DNA of 64,000 bases from an uncultured Bacteroidales bacterium (GCA_902776435.1 CACYQB010000015.1:1-64000); one strand, 5' to 3'. Shown: positions 43,474 through 53,172, numbered from the stretch's first letter. Made by a program: numbers and translations. Notes: a model not told the origin generated them from the letters alone.

Positions 43474-46400
43474 TCAGCAGACGGTAACGCGGCTGACGGT
43501 GTTGTTCTTGGGGTCGCGGTTGACCTGAATCTGAGTCGTGACGCGCTCCTTGAGCAGTTCCACGTGGCTGATGATGCCCACGCGCTTACCACCCATGTCA
43601 TACAGGCGGTTCAATGTTTCCATCACTTTGTCAAGATAGTTTTCGCTTAATGACCCGAAGCCCTCGTCTATAAACAGCGTGTCCACGCTGAACATCTTTC
43701 CGGTCGTGCTCGACAAGGCCAATGCCAGTGCCAGGGATACCATGAAGCCTTCGCCTCCCGAGAGTGTGCTCACCGTTGTGAGGTCACCCTGCATCTGGTC
43801 ACGTACCAGGATAGTGAGTGTGCCAGGTTTTGCCTCAAGGGCATAACGGTTATTGAACTGGCGCAGGTAGCCGTTGGCACTTGCTAGCAGTTCGCCCAAG
43901 ATGTAACTCTGGGCAATCTTGCGGAACGTGGCGCCATTGCTGTCGCCCAGCATCGCATTAAATTCCCGCCACTGTTGATACTCGGCATCGGCGGCCTCAA
44001 ATTCCTCCTGCTTCTTGCCTGCGGCCTTGCGGTTGTCCTCATCCTGTTTGAGCAATGCTCTGTGCTCTGCAATCTCATTGGTCAACTGCTCGAGTTGGGC
44101 TTGGCTATCCTGGAGGATTCTTGCCAATTCTTCCCGGTTTTGTTCGATGAAATCGGGCTTTTTCTCGGTAATCGCATGTTGCTGGCTCTTGAGTGAGGCG
44201 ATTTCGCCCTTGGTGTGGACAAGTAGCTCAACAAGTTCTTGCTGGGCCTTCTTGATATTGGCGATTTCACCTTGCTCGTGGCGGTCAATCTCGGTGAGTC
44301 GCTCCATGGTCATCTGCGGGTGCTCATCCAGATACTTGTCAAGTGCCTGTTGGGCGTGTCCGGCTTTGTTTTTCTCATTGTTCAACTGGTTATTCCAGTT
44401 GAGGTTTTTGTTCTCGAACTGGCGCCACTGCTCATCCAGATTTGCGGGAATCTTGTCACTGCTCTTGCCGTTGTCAGTAAGTCCTGTGATGTTGTTCTTG
44501 TTTTCCTGCATGGCAGGGATGACGGCTCGGGCCACGTTGATGGCGTTTTCCAGCTGCTGTGCCTGCTTGACCTGTTGTTGGTAATTGTTGGCTTGTTGTT
44601 CCAACTGTTCGATGAAATCGGGCTTTTTCTCGGCCAGTTCTTGCCAGTCAGGCATGGCGAACAGCCCATTGAGTTCGGTAGTAATCTCGTTGAGTTTGTT
44701 CTTGCTGCGTTCGATGGCTTCCTGTTGGTACTTGATACTGTCGCGTACCTTATTCAGGTCGATTTGTGCCTTGTTATGTGCATTGGTCAGTTGGGTGAGT
44801 TTGTTACGCTCTGCGGTGATTTGTTCATTGAGAGCCGTGGCCTGTTGCAAGGTGGTGTTGATAGCAATCAAGTCCTTGTCAAGTAGTGCAACAAGTTTGT
44901 CGGCTTGTTCAGAATCGGCCGTTTCATCGACATTTTTCCCGCATTTGGCCAACATACTACAGGTCCTCTCCCAATGCCGCTTTGAGTCGGCTTTCTTGCG
45001 CTCCAGTTCTGCGTTGCGCTCCTCCATTTCTTGCTTGATGCGCTTGATGGATTTGGTCGAGGCCGCAATGGCTGTCTCGGTCTGCTGCAAGTCGTCATCG
45101 GCCTCTTTGAGGCGCTTTCTCAACAGGTCGAGGACGTTCTCTCCTTTGGGAGGATTCAGGATGCTGATGCGGTTACCGCACACGGGGCACGTATCGCCTT
45201 CGTGCAGCGACTTGTGCGCCTGTTCGATAAGGGCATTCCAGTCCTTCTCGCGTTCGAGGGCATCGTGGGCTTGCTCCTTGAGCGCACGTTTGCTATCAAC
45301 AGTCGCCTTTGCCTTGTCAAGGTTCTTTTCTTCGGTGGCTAATGCGGTCTGTTGTTTCTCGATGAGTGCGCTGTCTTGCGTGTTGGCGTCGAGTTTGGTC
45401 TTGTAGAGGTTTAATGCCTGCTTGGCCTCGGTCACGGCATCCTTTTGGGCATTCACACTATCGACCTTGATGGCGTCATATTGGGCTTGCAGTTGCTTGA
45501 CATGCTCTTCTTGCATCTGCTTGGCTTCAAGCGAGGTTTTTTCTTGTGACTCGACGTGTGGCAGGCGATTTCGATCAAGTTCAAGCGCCTCGGTAAAGGT
45601 TTTGATGTTATTGTGTTCCCCCCTACGCTGCTTCATTTGGGACTTGATGGTCTTGATGGCCTCATACATCGCGGTATTTGGGGCTTCCTGCTGGATGAAA
45701 GTGCCGATTTCATCGACTTTCTTTCGTTTCTCCTCGACATCGTTGATGGTGGCGCGCAGTTCGGCACACAGCAAGTCAAACTCCTCCTGCATGGCGGGTT
45801 GTTGTTGCTGCAATTCGTTGATGGTACGCTGAGCCTGGCGCATATCCCTGATATCGCGTCTAGCCTCTGCTGTCGTTTCCCAATCATTGACCAACTGCTG
45901 TTGCTCGATGAATGCAGGCTCACGCATCTTTTCCTCGTGTTGGGCAAGGTCTTGTTGTTTCAACGACAGGTTTTGTTCATTTTTCTCCTTTTCATCGAGC
46001 CAATCGGTCATTTTTCTGGCTCCTTCGTGTCGTTGCTGAGCCGCGGCATGTGTCTTGCCCAATTCCTCGATTTTATCGCCGATTACGGCTTTTTCTTCGT
46101 CATTGAGCAGGGAGAAGTCATTCAACTGTGCTTGCAGGATGTTCCGGCGGTTCTCCTTGTCGCGGAAGACCTCAAATATCTTTTGTCCCACTTGGGCGAA
46201 CACCTCGGTTCCCGTCATTTTCTCGAGCAGCGCGGCCTTATCGTTCTCATTGCTGTTAAGGAACTCGGCAAACTTGCCCTGGGCAAGCACGACGGTACGA
46301 AAGAACTCGTTCATGTCAAGCCCGATGAGTTGGGTAATGTGGGTATTGATTTCGGTGATTTTGTGCAGGCCAACAGGTGGGTTGACACCATCTTCGGTCC

Positions 46401-46800
46401 TGAGGGTGCGCTCGGGTGTCTTGATGTTGTTTTCGAGTTTCTTGTGTGCCCGTCTCACTTGCCATGTCGCAATGTAGGGTGTGCCTTTGTTGTCGTCAAA
46501 GGTGAGCGTCACGCTGGCACTGACGGTGCCACGGCGCAACAACTGTTTGGGCTCGTAGGCCCTGATGATGTCGTGGTTGTTGACATCCTCGTATCCTCCT
46601 TCGCGCCTATTGGCTGACTCAAGGCGCGGTGTGCTCCCGTAAAGTGCAAGACACAGGCAATCGATGATGGTCGATTTGCCGGATCCCGTTTCTCCAGTGA
46701 TGAGAAACAGATGCTCGTCCTTGAGGGGATTGGCGCTAAAATCTATTTCAGCGTACTCGATGGACGCAACGTTTTCGATGGTGAGTTTCTTGAGTTTCAT
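43474..46800 (-). CDS. sbcC: Exonuclease subunit SbcC, SMC-like ATPase
   Basis: A 1108-residue SMC-type ATPase that works with SbcD as a DNA end- and hairpin-processing nuclease (the bacterial Mre11-Rad50). Walker A is GETGSGKST at 36-44; two long coiled coils flank a zinc hook C-P-V-C with Cys538 and Cys541; near the C-terminus are the ABC signature (LSGGEGFMVSLALA) and Walker B with the catalytic Glu (TLFIDEGFGSL). Its ATG overlaps the sbcD stop by 4 bases. Full length for the family. The region of Gln/Glu/Lys-rich coiled coil produces several long antisense open frames that are not genes. Confidence 0.95.
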   Translation of the reverse strand: MKLKKLTIENVASIEYAEIDFSANPLKDEHLFLITGETGSGKSTIIDCLCLALYGSTPRLESANRREGGYEDVNNHDIIRAYEPKQLLRRGTVSASVTLTFDDNKGTPYIATWQVRRAHKKLENNIKTPERTLRTEDGVNPPVGLHKITEINTHITQLIGLDMNEFFRTVVLAQGKFAEFLNSNENDKAALLEKMTGTEVFAQVGQKIFEVFRDKENRRNILQAQLNDFSLLNDEEKAVIGDKIEELGKTHAAAQQRHEGARKMTDWLDEKEKNEQNLSLKQQDLAQHEEKMREPAFIEQQQLVNDWETTAEARRDIRDMRQAQRTINELQQQQPAMQEEFDLLCAELRATINDVEEKRKKVDEIGTFIQQEAPNTAMYEAIKTIKSQMKQRRGEHNNIKTFTEALELDRNRLPHVESQEKTSLEAKQMQEEHVKQLQAQYDAIKVDSVNAQKDAVTEAKQALNLYKTKLDANTQDSALIEKQQTALATEEKNLDKAKATVDSKRALKEQAHDALEREKDWNALIEQAHKSLHEGDTCPVCGNRISILNPPKGENVLDLLRKRLKEADDDLQQTETAIAASTKSIKRIKQEMEERNAELERKKADSKRHWERTCSMLAKCGKNVDETADSEQADKLVALLDKDLIAINTTLQQATALNEQITAERNKLTQLTNAHNKAQIDLNKVRDSIKYQQEAIERSKNKLNEITTELNGLFAMPDWQELAEKKPDFIEQLEQQANNYQQQVKQAQQLENAINVARAVIPAMQENKNNITGLTDNGKSSDKIPANLDEQWRQFENKNLNWNNQLNNEKNKAGHAQQALDKYLDEHPQMTMERLTEIDRHEQGEIANIKKAQQELVELLVHTKGEIASLKSQQHAITEKKPDFIEQNREELARILQDSQAQLEQLTNEIAEHRALLKQDEDNRKAAGKKQEEFEAADAEYQQWREFNAMLGDSNGATFRKIAQSYILGELLASANGYLRQFNNRYALEAKPGTLTILVRDQMQGDLTTVSTLSGGEGFMVSLALALALSSTTGKMFSVDTLFIDEGFGSLSENYLDKVMETLNRLYDMGGKRVGIISHVELLKERVTTQIQVNRDPKNNTVSRVTVC

Positions 46801-47999
46801 TGTCTGTTTTCCTCCTTGACCAATTGGTAAATATAGTTAAACATCTTCTTCTGCTCCTCGCTCATTTCCTCGCCCAATTTGTCCTTGAAATACTGGTTGG
46901 CGATGTCAATGGGGGCCTTTGTATTGAATTCCTCGACCGTCATCTGTGTTGCCTGATTTGCAACCTCCGAGGTCAGCGTTTTCTTGATTTCACAGAAACG
47001 GCATGCCTTGTCGGCAAGCGCCAGGGCGGTGCGCTCCTGTGCTCCATGAGGCAGGTAGTGGTCCACACTCACGTTCAGCCTAATGTAGGCAGGTTCCTCG
47101 GGGTCCAGTTGCTGGAGCAGTTGCAGGGCATCTTCAAACGGGACTGGATCCTCGGGCGGCACTGTGTGCAGGGGCTTGATGTTCTTGATGCGTTTGGTCT
47201 CGATGCGAGGCATGGCGCCGTGCTGGTCTATCTCGACGATGCTCACTGAGTGCTCGCATTGCTCGTCAAAGCTCACGGCCAGCGGCGTGCCGCAATAGCG
47301 GACTCTGTCGGTCACGTTCTGCGGGTGGTGGATGTGGCCCAGTGCCGCATAATCATAACCTTGTCCCAAGGTCCCCACATCAACACTGTCCATCATCACG
47401 AGGCGGTCGTGACCGGTAATGTCGCAACTGTTGACGGTAAGGTGAGCCATCAGCACCACGGGCAGTTCCTGGTGGATGTTTTTGGAGTTGGCGCGGTTGA
47501 GCAGGGCTTGGAAATAGGCTTGCTGTCGTTGATCGGCGGGCAAAGCCTCGGTCGTCACATTGGGGAAACTCGAGGGATAGGCAAACGGCACTGCAGCAAT
47601 AATACCCTTGTCGCTCACCTTGATGATGTGGTGCTCCAGGTCGGCAAGGCCGTTTTCCTTGCGTGCAATGCCGCCCAGCACGGTTACTCTGGCAAGTTTC
47701 CACAGGCTGCTGTCACTGTCGAGACGTGACGCGCTGTCATGATTACCCGCGATGATGATAATTTCCATCGAGGGGCAGGCTTCGTGTATTTCCAGCATGG
47801 ATTGCACGTAGAGCGCTACAGTGGCATTAGACGGGGCCGCGGTGTGATAGATGTCGCCGCTCACGAGTAGCGCGTCGGGCTTGTGCTTGCGTACGATACT
47901 GGTCAACTTGCTGAGGAAGGCCCGCTGTTCCTCGCTGCGGTCATAGCCGTAAAAATTTTGTCCCAAGTGCCAGTCACTGGTATGAATGAATTTAAACAT
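46797..47999 (-). CDS. sbcD: Exonuclease subunit SbcD (Mre11-like nuclease)
   Basis: A 400-residue metallophosphoesterase, the nuclease subunit that pairs with SbcC. The metal-binding motifs run in order: HTSDWHLGQ (8-16), GDIYHT, AGNHDSA, MAHLTV and ALGHIHHPQ. C-terminal capping region is normal in length. Coupled to sbcC by a 4-base overlap and driven by a good promoter just upstream. Confidence 0.95.
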   Translation of the reverse strand: MFKFIHTSDWHLGQNFYGYDRSEEQRAFLSKLTSIVRKHKPDALLVSGDIYHTAAPSNATVALYVQSMLEIHEACPSMEIIIIAGNHDSASRLDSDSSLWKLARVTVLGGIARKENGLADLEHHIIKVSDKGIIAAVPFAYPSSFPNVTTEALPADQRQQAYFQALLNRANSKNIHQELPVVLMAHLTVNSCDITGHDRLVMMDSVDVGTLGQGYDYAALGHIHHPQNVTDRVRYCGTPLAVSFDEQCEHSVSIVEIDQHGAMPRIETKRIKNIKPLHTVPPEDPVPFEDALQLLQQLDPEEPAYIRLNVSVDHYLPHGAQERTALALADKACRFCEIKKTLTSEVANQATQMTVEEFNTKAPIDIANQYFKDKLGEEMSEEQKKMFNYIYQLVKEENRQ

Positions 48000-48093
48000 A
48001 AATGAAATGACGATTTAACAAACAAATAACTTAATACTACTACCAGATGTGTCATTAATACTCTTGCCACAATCCTCATGGTAATTTTTACTG

Positions 48094-48124
48094 CAAATAT
48101 ACAAAAAATTTTTCTTTATATCAA
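48094..48124 (-). promoter_or_regulatory. Bacteroidota-type promoter for sbcD-sbcC
   Basis: On the minus strand, TTG at 48124-48122, 20 bases, then TATATTTG at 48101-48094. An exact fit, with a leader of about 90 bases. Confidence 0.7.
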
Positions 48125-48131
48125 GAGATAA

Positions 48132-48161
48132 CAATAGGGATGGTTCAAACCGTCCCTATTG
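48132..48161 (-). terminator. Hairpin terminator after the BspA-like gene
   Basis: CAATAGGGATGG (48132-48143) pairs with CCGTCCCTATTG (48150-48161), a 12-base stem with one G-U pair, about 30 bases past the stop of the minus-strand gene and right next to the sbcD promoter. Confidence 0.65.
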
Positions 48162-48190
48162 CCTAGATAAAATATGCTTGTTTAGATTTT

Positions 48191-50041
48191 TTAATTATCT
48201 CCTGAGAGCAGTTGATCGATGAGAGCAGTCACATCGCTAATGGTGATGTTGCCGTCACCATTCACGTCTGCTGTGCTGATGTAATCCTGCAGATCGCCGC
48301 CACTTAAGAGAAGGTCAATCAAGGATGTCACGTCGCTGATGGACACGCCACCATCACCATTGATGTCGTTCTCAATGGGGAGAATCGTGTCGAAGTGTTC
48401 CCATTGGTCAGCCGTTTGATAGGCTTCAAGTGAAACCCTAGGTACATATAATGTGGCGTTACGAGTTATAGGATAATCTAAGGTGTAGATTTCTACTGAT
48501 GGAGGAATGAGAGTTTTGCAAGTAAGTTTTACTAGATTGTTGCATCCCGAGAACACATCTCGCCCGACTTGGGTAACTGCATTACCTAACGTGACCTCCG
48601 TAAGCCCTGTGCATTGAGAAAAGATGCTAGGCTCGATAGAAGAAACACCATTAGGGATGGACATTTTCGTCAGGTTAGGACATTCGTAGAATGCCCAACC
48701 ACCAACATAAGTGACAGAATCAGGAATGTTGATGTCCGCTAATTCCGTACAGCCCGAGAATGCGTAGTCGCCGATTGACGTGACTGAGATTGGAATGTCG
48801 ATACCCGTCAGTTCGGTGATACCATTAAATGCATAGTTGCCTATAGCCGTAACAGTGCTGGGAATCACTGATGTGATAATGCCCGTATGCAGTACGTTGC
48901 CCTCGGTTTCAATGATAGCGTTACAGTTTTCGCGAGAATCAAATACCGGGTTCTCTTCGGCAACAGTGATGGCGGTGAGATTAGAACAACCATAGAAAGC
49001 ATCATGGGCGATAGCTTTGATAGAACTAGGGATGTGGATACTCCTCAATCCCGTGCAACGATAGAACGCTTCGCCATTAATGGAATCAACGGTATTGGGA
49101 ATTACGGTGTTTTGGCAACCAACAATCAGTTCGTCTCGGTAGGAATCTATAATGGCATTGCAGTTGTCTCGTGAATCAAAATGATAGTTTTCACTGGCCA
49201 CGGTAATGCTGGTCAGTCCGGAACATTCTGCAAAGGCCCAGTTGTCGATGCGATTGACATATTTGGGGATGTGGAGAGTGGATATTCCGGAACAACCCAT
49301 AAACGAAGAGTTATAAATAGTCTTTAGGGATTCAGGGAAAGTGACTTCGGAAAGCCCAATGCAGTTCCTAAATGCTCCGTTGCCAATTGTTGTGAGACCC
49401 TCGGGAAGAGTCACACTCATCAACTCTGCACAACCATAAAATGCCGCGTCACCGATGTAGGTTACTGAACTGGGGATAACCGTGTTTCGACAACCAGCAA
49501 TCAGTTTGTTGCTGGCGGTTTCAATGATGGCATTGCAGTCCTCGCGTGAGTCATATTTCGGGTTGTCTTCGGCCACGGTTATGCTGGTCAGTCCCGTGCA
49601 GCCCATGAATCCCCATTGTCCAATAAAAGTGACAGCGCTGGGAATATGTACGCTTTCAAGCAACGGGCAACTATCAAACGCCATGCGGCCGATGGACGTT
49701 ACCGAATCGCTGATATTAACTGTGGTCATTGCTTTAGCATACCAGAATGCATAGTCGCCAATCTTTTTGACCGTATTGGGCATGTGGACACTAGTCAGGC
49801 CTGGGCTATATGAGAATGCGTCTGTTCCAATCGCTGTGACGGTATAGGTCGTCCCTTCATAGGTAATGGTTTCGGGGATGACGATATCACCTGAGTAGTT
49901 ATTCAGAAAACCTGTGTTAGTGACTGACGCCTCATTGCCGTTGATGATGTAGTAAATGCCGTCCACCTTAATCTTGGCAGCAGTGGTTGTTGGCAGCAGT
50001 ATGGCCAGTGCCAACAGGGTGAGTTGAATAATCTGTTTCAT
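48191..50041 (-). CDS. BspA-like leucine-rich repeat exported protein with dockerin-like tail
   Basis: A 616-residue exported protein. Signal peptide MKQIIQLTLLALAILLPTTT, then about fifteen BspA-type (LRR_5) repeats of roughly 23 residues, recognisable by I-G-x-x-A-F and L-T-S-I/V (for example SVTSIGDYAFSGCTELADIN). BspA-like proteins bind host or matrix components in other Bacteroidales. Three stretches interrupt the repeats with the pattern D-S-R-E-x-C-N-A-I-I-E/D, at about 165, 290 and 370. The C-terminus (residues about 555-616) has two dockerin-like motifs (NDINGDGGVSISDVTSLID and ADVNGDGNITISDVTALID), the same tail as the proteins at 292-1626 and 58142-59755. Location surface or secreted; ligand unknown. 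Confidence 0.88.
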   Translation of the reverse strand: MKQIIQLTLLALAILLPTTTAAKIKVDGIYYIINGNEASVTNTGFLNNYSGDIVIPETITYEGTTYTVTAIGTDAFSYSPGLTSVHMPNTVKKIGDYAFWYAKAMTTVNISDSVTSIGRMAFDSCPLLESVHIPSAVTFIGQWGFMGCTGLTSITVAEDNPKYDSREDCNAIIETASNKLIAGCRNTVIPSSVTYIGDAAFYGCAELMSVTLPEGLTTIGNGAFRNCIGLSEVTFPESLKTIYNSSFMGCSGISTLHIPKYVNRIDNWAFAECSGLTSITVASENYHFDSRDNCNAIIDSYRDELIVGCQNTVIPNTVDSINGEAFYRCTGLRSIHIPSSIKAIAHDAFYGCSNLTAITVAEENPVFDSRENCNAIIETEGNVLHTGIITSVIPSTVTAIGNYAFNGITELTGIDIPISVTSIGDYAFSGCTELADINIPDSVTYVGGWAFYECPNLTKMSIPNGVSSIEPSIFSQCTGLTEVTLGNAVTQVGRDVFSGCNNLVKLTCKTLIPPSVEIYTLDYPITRNATLYVPRVSLEAYQTADQWEHFDTILPIENDINGDGGVSISDVTSLIDLLLSGGDLQDYISTADVNGDGNITISDVTALIDQLLSGDN

Positions 50042-50130
50042 TGTCGTTGGATTTATTATTAGGTTGGATGTTAGATAATCAGTAATTAAAGCAATGACAA
50101 GAGTTCTCAGTAAATGCTGAAGACCAAGCG

Positions 50131-50138
50131 CAAAGATA
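50131..50138 (-). promoter_or_regulatory. Minus-strand -7 element for the BspA-like gene
   Basis: TATCTTTG on the minus strand, about 90 bases before the ATG at 50041. No clear -33 element. Confidence 0.5.
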
Positions 50139-50277
50139 ATAATTTTTTATTAGATTCTGGTCGTTATTATACCTCATTTTTATTGTAATTCCCGATGAGT
50201 ATCGCATTGGGTGAGGATAAAGCATAAGAGGTAACGATAGATATGTGCCACTTTTTGGCAAAATTGTTGGGTGAAGA

Positions 50278-50310
50278 TTGTTTATTTTTCAATGTAATTA
50301 TCTATTTTTG
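50278..50310 (+). promoter_or_regulatory. Promoter for the NamZ-type gene
   Basis: TTG at 50278-50280 and TATTTTTG at 50303-50310, 22 bases apart. It lies inside the upstream part of the open frame, so the start at 50345 is preferred over 50243. Confidence 0.55.
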
Positions 50311-50344
50311 CGATGGAAATCAATCAATTCAAACAATAAAACGT

Positions 50345-51607
50345 ATGACTAAGACTTATGTTTTGATGCTTGTGGTGTGGCTGTCGCTCACGTCGATGAC
50401 CACGTTGAACGCATGCAGCAGCCGTGTGAATCCGGCAGCGAAGGGCACCCCTGCGGCCAGTGAACAGCAGCCTGCCGTTGCGGCCCAGACTAGCGGTGAA
50501 GTTGTGCTTGGTGCCGCCCGTACCGATGCCTATGTGCCCCTGCTCAAGGGCAAACGTGTGGCTCTGTTGAGCAATCAGACGGGTATGGTGGGCGACAAAC
50601 ACACGCTGGACCTGATGCTCGAGAATGGTGTGAACGTTGTGACGATTTTCTCGCCCGAGCATGGTTTCCGTGGCAATGCCGATGCTGGAGAGCATGTGTC
50701 AAGCAGCGTGGACGAGAAAACCGGAATCCCCATTGCATCGCTCTATGACGGCAAGTCGCCCATGCCCAGCAAGCAGGTGATGGACGGCCTCGACGTCATC
50801 GTGACGGATATCCAGGATGTGGGCCTCAGGTTCTACACCTACTATGTGACGATGATTAACCTGATGGATGCCGCGGTGACCTATGGCAAGCAATTCGTGG
50901 TGCTGGACCGTCCCAATCCCAATGGCATGTATGTTGACGGCCCCATCCTGGACATGACGCTCAAGTCGGGTGTGGGGCGCCTGCCCATCCCCACTGTGCA
51001 CGGCATGACCTTAGGCGAGTTGGCGCAGATGGCCAATGGTGAAGGTTGGCTCAAAGACGGCCAGAAGTGTGACCTCACGGTCATCCCTTGCCAAAACTAT
51101 ACCCATCAGACCCGCTACTCTCTGCCTATCGCACCGAGCCCCAACCTGCCCAATATGCTCGCCATCTATCTCTATCCCTCGATGTGCTACTTCGAGGGCA
51201 CAACGGTGAGTCTGGGCCGTGGCACTGACTGGCCTTTCCAAGTCTATGGCCATCCCGACATGACGGGCTACAGCTTTGAATTCACACCCAAGAGCCGCTT
51301 TGGCGCCAAGACACCGCCCCAGATGGATAAACTGTGCCATGGCGTGGACTTGCACAACCTGGATGCCGAGGAGGTGATTGCCAAGGGCATCAATCTGGAA
51401 TACATTATCGACGCTTACCGCAACCTCACCAAGGGCGGTCATCAGTTCTACTTGAAGAGTAACTTCTTTGACCTGCTGATGGGCACCACCCGCATTCGCG
51501 AGTTGATTGCCCAAGGCAAGAGCGCCGACGAGATCAAGGCGACCTGGAAAGCCGACGTGGAACTGTTCAAAGTCCAACGCAAGCCCTACCTGCTCTATGA
51601 TGAATGA
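50345..51607 (+). CDS. NamZ-type exo-beta-N-acetylmuramidase lipoprotein (DUF1343)
   Basis: A 420-residue lipoprotein of the DUF1343 family, characterised in Bacillus subtilis as NamZ, which removes MurNAc from the non-reducing ends of peptidoglycan fragments. Start at 50345 gives a signal peptide with lipobox LNAC (Cys at about 20); the longer frame from 50243 includes the promoter. Family motifs: LLSNQTGMVGDKHTLDLM, FSPEHGFRGNADAGEH (the Glu is a likely catalytic residue), DIQDVGLRFYTYY, VVLDRPNPNG, and TVSLGRGTDWPF. After the cleaved signal there is a low-complexity Ala/Pro/Gln linker. Followed 44 bases on by a sodium:solute symporter. Expected product site: periplasm or outer-membrane face. 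Confidence 0.87.
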   Translation: MTKTYVLMLVVWLSLTSMTTLNACSSRVNPAAKGTPAASEQQPAVAAQTSGEVVLGAARTDAYVPLLKGKRVALLSNQTGMVGDKHTLDLMLENGVNVVTIFSPEHGFRGNADAGEHVSSSVDEKTGIPIASLYDGKSPMPSKQVMDGLDVIVTDIQDVGLRFYTYYVTMINLMDAAVTYGKQFVVLDRPNPNGMYVDGPILDMTLKSGVGRLPIPTVHGMTLGELAQMANGEGWLKDGQKCDLTVIPCQNYTHQTRYSLPIAPSPNLPNMLAIYLYPSMCYFEGTTVSLGRGTDWPFQVYGHPDMTGYSFEFTPKSRFGAKTPPQMDKLCHGVDLHNLDAEEVIAKGINLEYIIDAYRNLTKGGHQFYLKSNFFDLLMGTTRIRELIAQGKSADEIKATWKADVELFKVQRKPYLLYDE

Positions 51608-51616
51608 GTAAAATCT

Positions 51617-51645
51617 CTTTAAACTTTAAACTCTAAACTTTAAAC
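51617..51645. repeat. Short AT-rich direct repeat before the symporter gene
   Basis: CTTTAAACTTTAAACT is followed by CTAAACTTTAAAC, so the unit CTTTAAAC/TCTAAAC recurs three times just before the ATG at 51652. Similar TTTAAAC strings make up the palindrome at 59764-59899. Confidence 0.4.
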
Positions 51646-51651
51646 TAGAAT

Positions 51652-53106
51652 ATGACTCCCTGGATAGTACTTGCCACGATAGTTGGCTATTTCATTCTGT
51701 TGTTTATCATCTCGTGGGCTGCATCTCGCAAGAGTGACACCGCTACCGCATTGAGTGGCGGCCGTCAGGCCCCGTGGTTCATTGTCGCCATTGCCATGCT
51801 AGGAGCGCCCATCTCGGGTGTAACCTTCATCTCGGTGCCTGGTATGGTGGTGACTAAGGGTTTCAGCTACATCCAAATGGCTCTGGGCTTTATAGTGGGC
51901 TACTTTGTCATCGCCTATGTGCTTATTCCGCTTTTCTACAAGCGTAACCTGGTCTCGATCTACGGCTACTTGGAACAACGTTTCGGCGGCAGCACCCACA
52001 AGAGTGGCGCGTGGTTTTTCTTCATCAGCAAGATGCTGGGTGCCGCGGTTCGCTTCTATGTGGTGTGTGTGACCTTGCAGTTGCTGGTGTTCTCGCCCCT
52101 GCACATCCCCTTTGTCATCAACGTCATCGTCACCATTGCCCTCATCTTCCTCTACACCCTGCAGGGCGGTGTGAAGACCGTTATCTGGACGGATACATTA
52201 AAGAGTTTCTGCCTCATTCTGTCGGTGGTACTGAGTATCTACTTTGTCGCCAAGGGTTTGGGTTATGATTTCGGCGGCTTGTGCAAGGCCGTTGCCGGAG
52301 ATGACACGTCGCGCGTCTTCTTCTTTGATAATCCCAAAGAGGGCACTTACTTCTGGAAACAGTTTATTGCTGGTATCTTCATGGTTATCGCCACGACAGG
52401 TCTTGACCAAGACCTGATGCAGCGCAGCCTGGCATGCAAGAATGCCAACGAATCGGCCAAGAATCTTATCGTCAGCGTCTTCTTGCAGGTTATCGTCATT
52501 GCGTTGTTCCTGATTCTGGGTACCTTGCTTACCCTGCACGTGCGTGCCCATGGCATCGCCATGCCTGAGAAGACCGACGAGTTGTTTGGTACGGTAGCCT
52601 TCAGCGAGGGCATGCCTGTGTTGCTTGGTGTGGTATTCATCATCGGTTTGATTGCTGCGGCCTATTCGGCTGCCGGCTCAGCGTTGACGTCGTTGACCAC
52701 CTCATTTACCGTTGATATCCTGGGCGCCGACAAGAAGCAGGATGATGCCACCTTGGGCCGTACCCGTCGCATGGTGCATATCGCCATGGCAGCGGGCATG
52801 GGTTTGGTCATCCTCGTCTTCTACGCCATCAGTAACAGTGATGCCATCAGTGCGGTTTATACGTTGGCCAGTTACACCTATGGTCCCATCTTGGGCTTGT
52901 TTGCCTTCGGTATGATGTGCAAGAGTCCCGTTCGTGATCGTCTGGTGCCTGTGGTATGTATTGCCGCCCCTGTCATCAGTTTCTTTATTCAGATGTGGTT
53001 AAAGAATCAGTTTGACTATACCTTAGGCTTCGAGTTGCTGCTCTTGAATGCCGCCTTGACGATGTTAGGCCTCGCGCTGCTCATCAAAAAAAGTGACAAT
53101 AAATAG
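51652..53106 (+). CDS. Sodium:solute symporter family transporter
   Basis: A 484-residue polytopic SSF-family carrier with about thirteen membrane segments. The N-terminal part reads WIVLATIVGYFILLFIISWA, with GAPISGVTFISVPGMV and the family core GVKTVIWTDTLKSF visible. SSF carriers import sugars, sialic acid, amino acids or organic acids with sodium. Position directly after the NamZ-type muramidase suggests that the substrate is MurNAc or another wall sugar; that is an inference from neighbourhood only. No Shine-Dalgarno-like sequence before the ATG. Ends just before a REP-like repeat. Confidence 0.88.
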   Translation: MTPWIVLATIVGYFILLFIISWAASRKSDTATALSGGRQAPWFIVAIAMLGAPISGVTFISVPGMVVTKGFSYIQMALGFIVGYFVIAYVLIPLFYKRNLVSIYGYLEQRFGGSTHKSGAWFFFISKMLGAAVRFYVVCVTLQLLVFSPLHIPFVINVIVTIALIFLYTLQGGVKTVIWTDTLKSFCLILSVVLSIYFVAKGLGYDFGGLCKAVAGDDTSRVFFFDNPKEGTYFWKQFIAGIFMVIATTGLDQDLMQRSLACKNANESAKNLIVSVFLQVIVIALFLILGTLLTLHVRAHGIAMPEKTDELFGTVAFSEGMPVLLGVVFIIGLIAAAYSAAGSALTSLTTSFTVDILGADKKQDDATLGRTRRMVHIAMAAGMGLVILVFYAISNSDAISAVYTLASYTYGPILGLFAFGMMCKSPVRDRLVPVVCIAAPVISFFIQMWLKNQFDYTLGFELLLLNAALTMLGLALLIKKSDNK

Positions 53107-53110
53107 GCTG

Positions 53111-53160
53111 TTAGGCTTTAGTGGGCATCAGTCACCTAAGGCCTAATTCCTAAAGCCTAA
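53111..53160. repeat. REP-like inverted repeat
   Basis: TTAGGCTTTAG (53111-53121) and CTAAAGCCTAA (53150-53160) are exact inverted copies, with CCTAAGGCCTAA between them. The family also occurs at 25986-26257. It lies between the symporter and the WYL gene and could act as a transcript-end or stabilising hairpin. Confidence 0.6.
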
Positions 53161-53172
53161 TACCTAAATAAC

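Larger units (their letters stand above)
50042..50344. other. Divergent intergenic region between the BspA-like gene and the NamZ gene
   Basis: About 300 AT-rich bases. It holds a minus-strand -7 element for the BspA-like gene and a plus-strand promoter for the NamZ-type gene. An open frame enters it from the NamZ side but is non-coding upstream of 50345. Confidence 0.7.

Noticed and set aside
45556-46617. A long plus-strand open frame (353 codons) opposite sbcC
   Set aside because: It is the antisense shadow of the coiled-coil region of SbcC, which lacks stops on the other strand. No signal, start context or family match.
50243-50344. N-terminal extension of the NamZ-type gene
   Set aside because: It contains the -33/-7 promoter and would bury the lipoprotein signal peptide.
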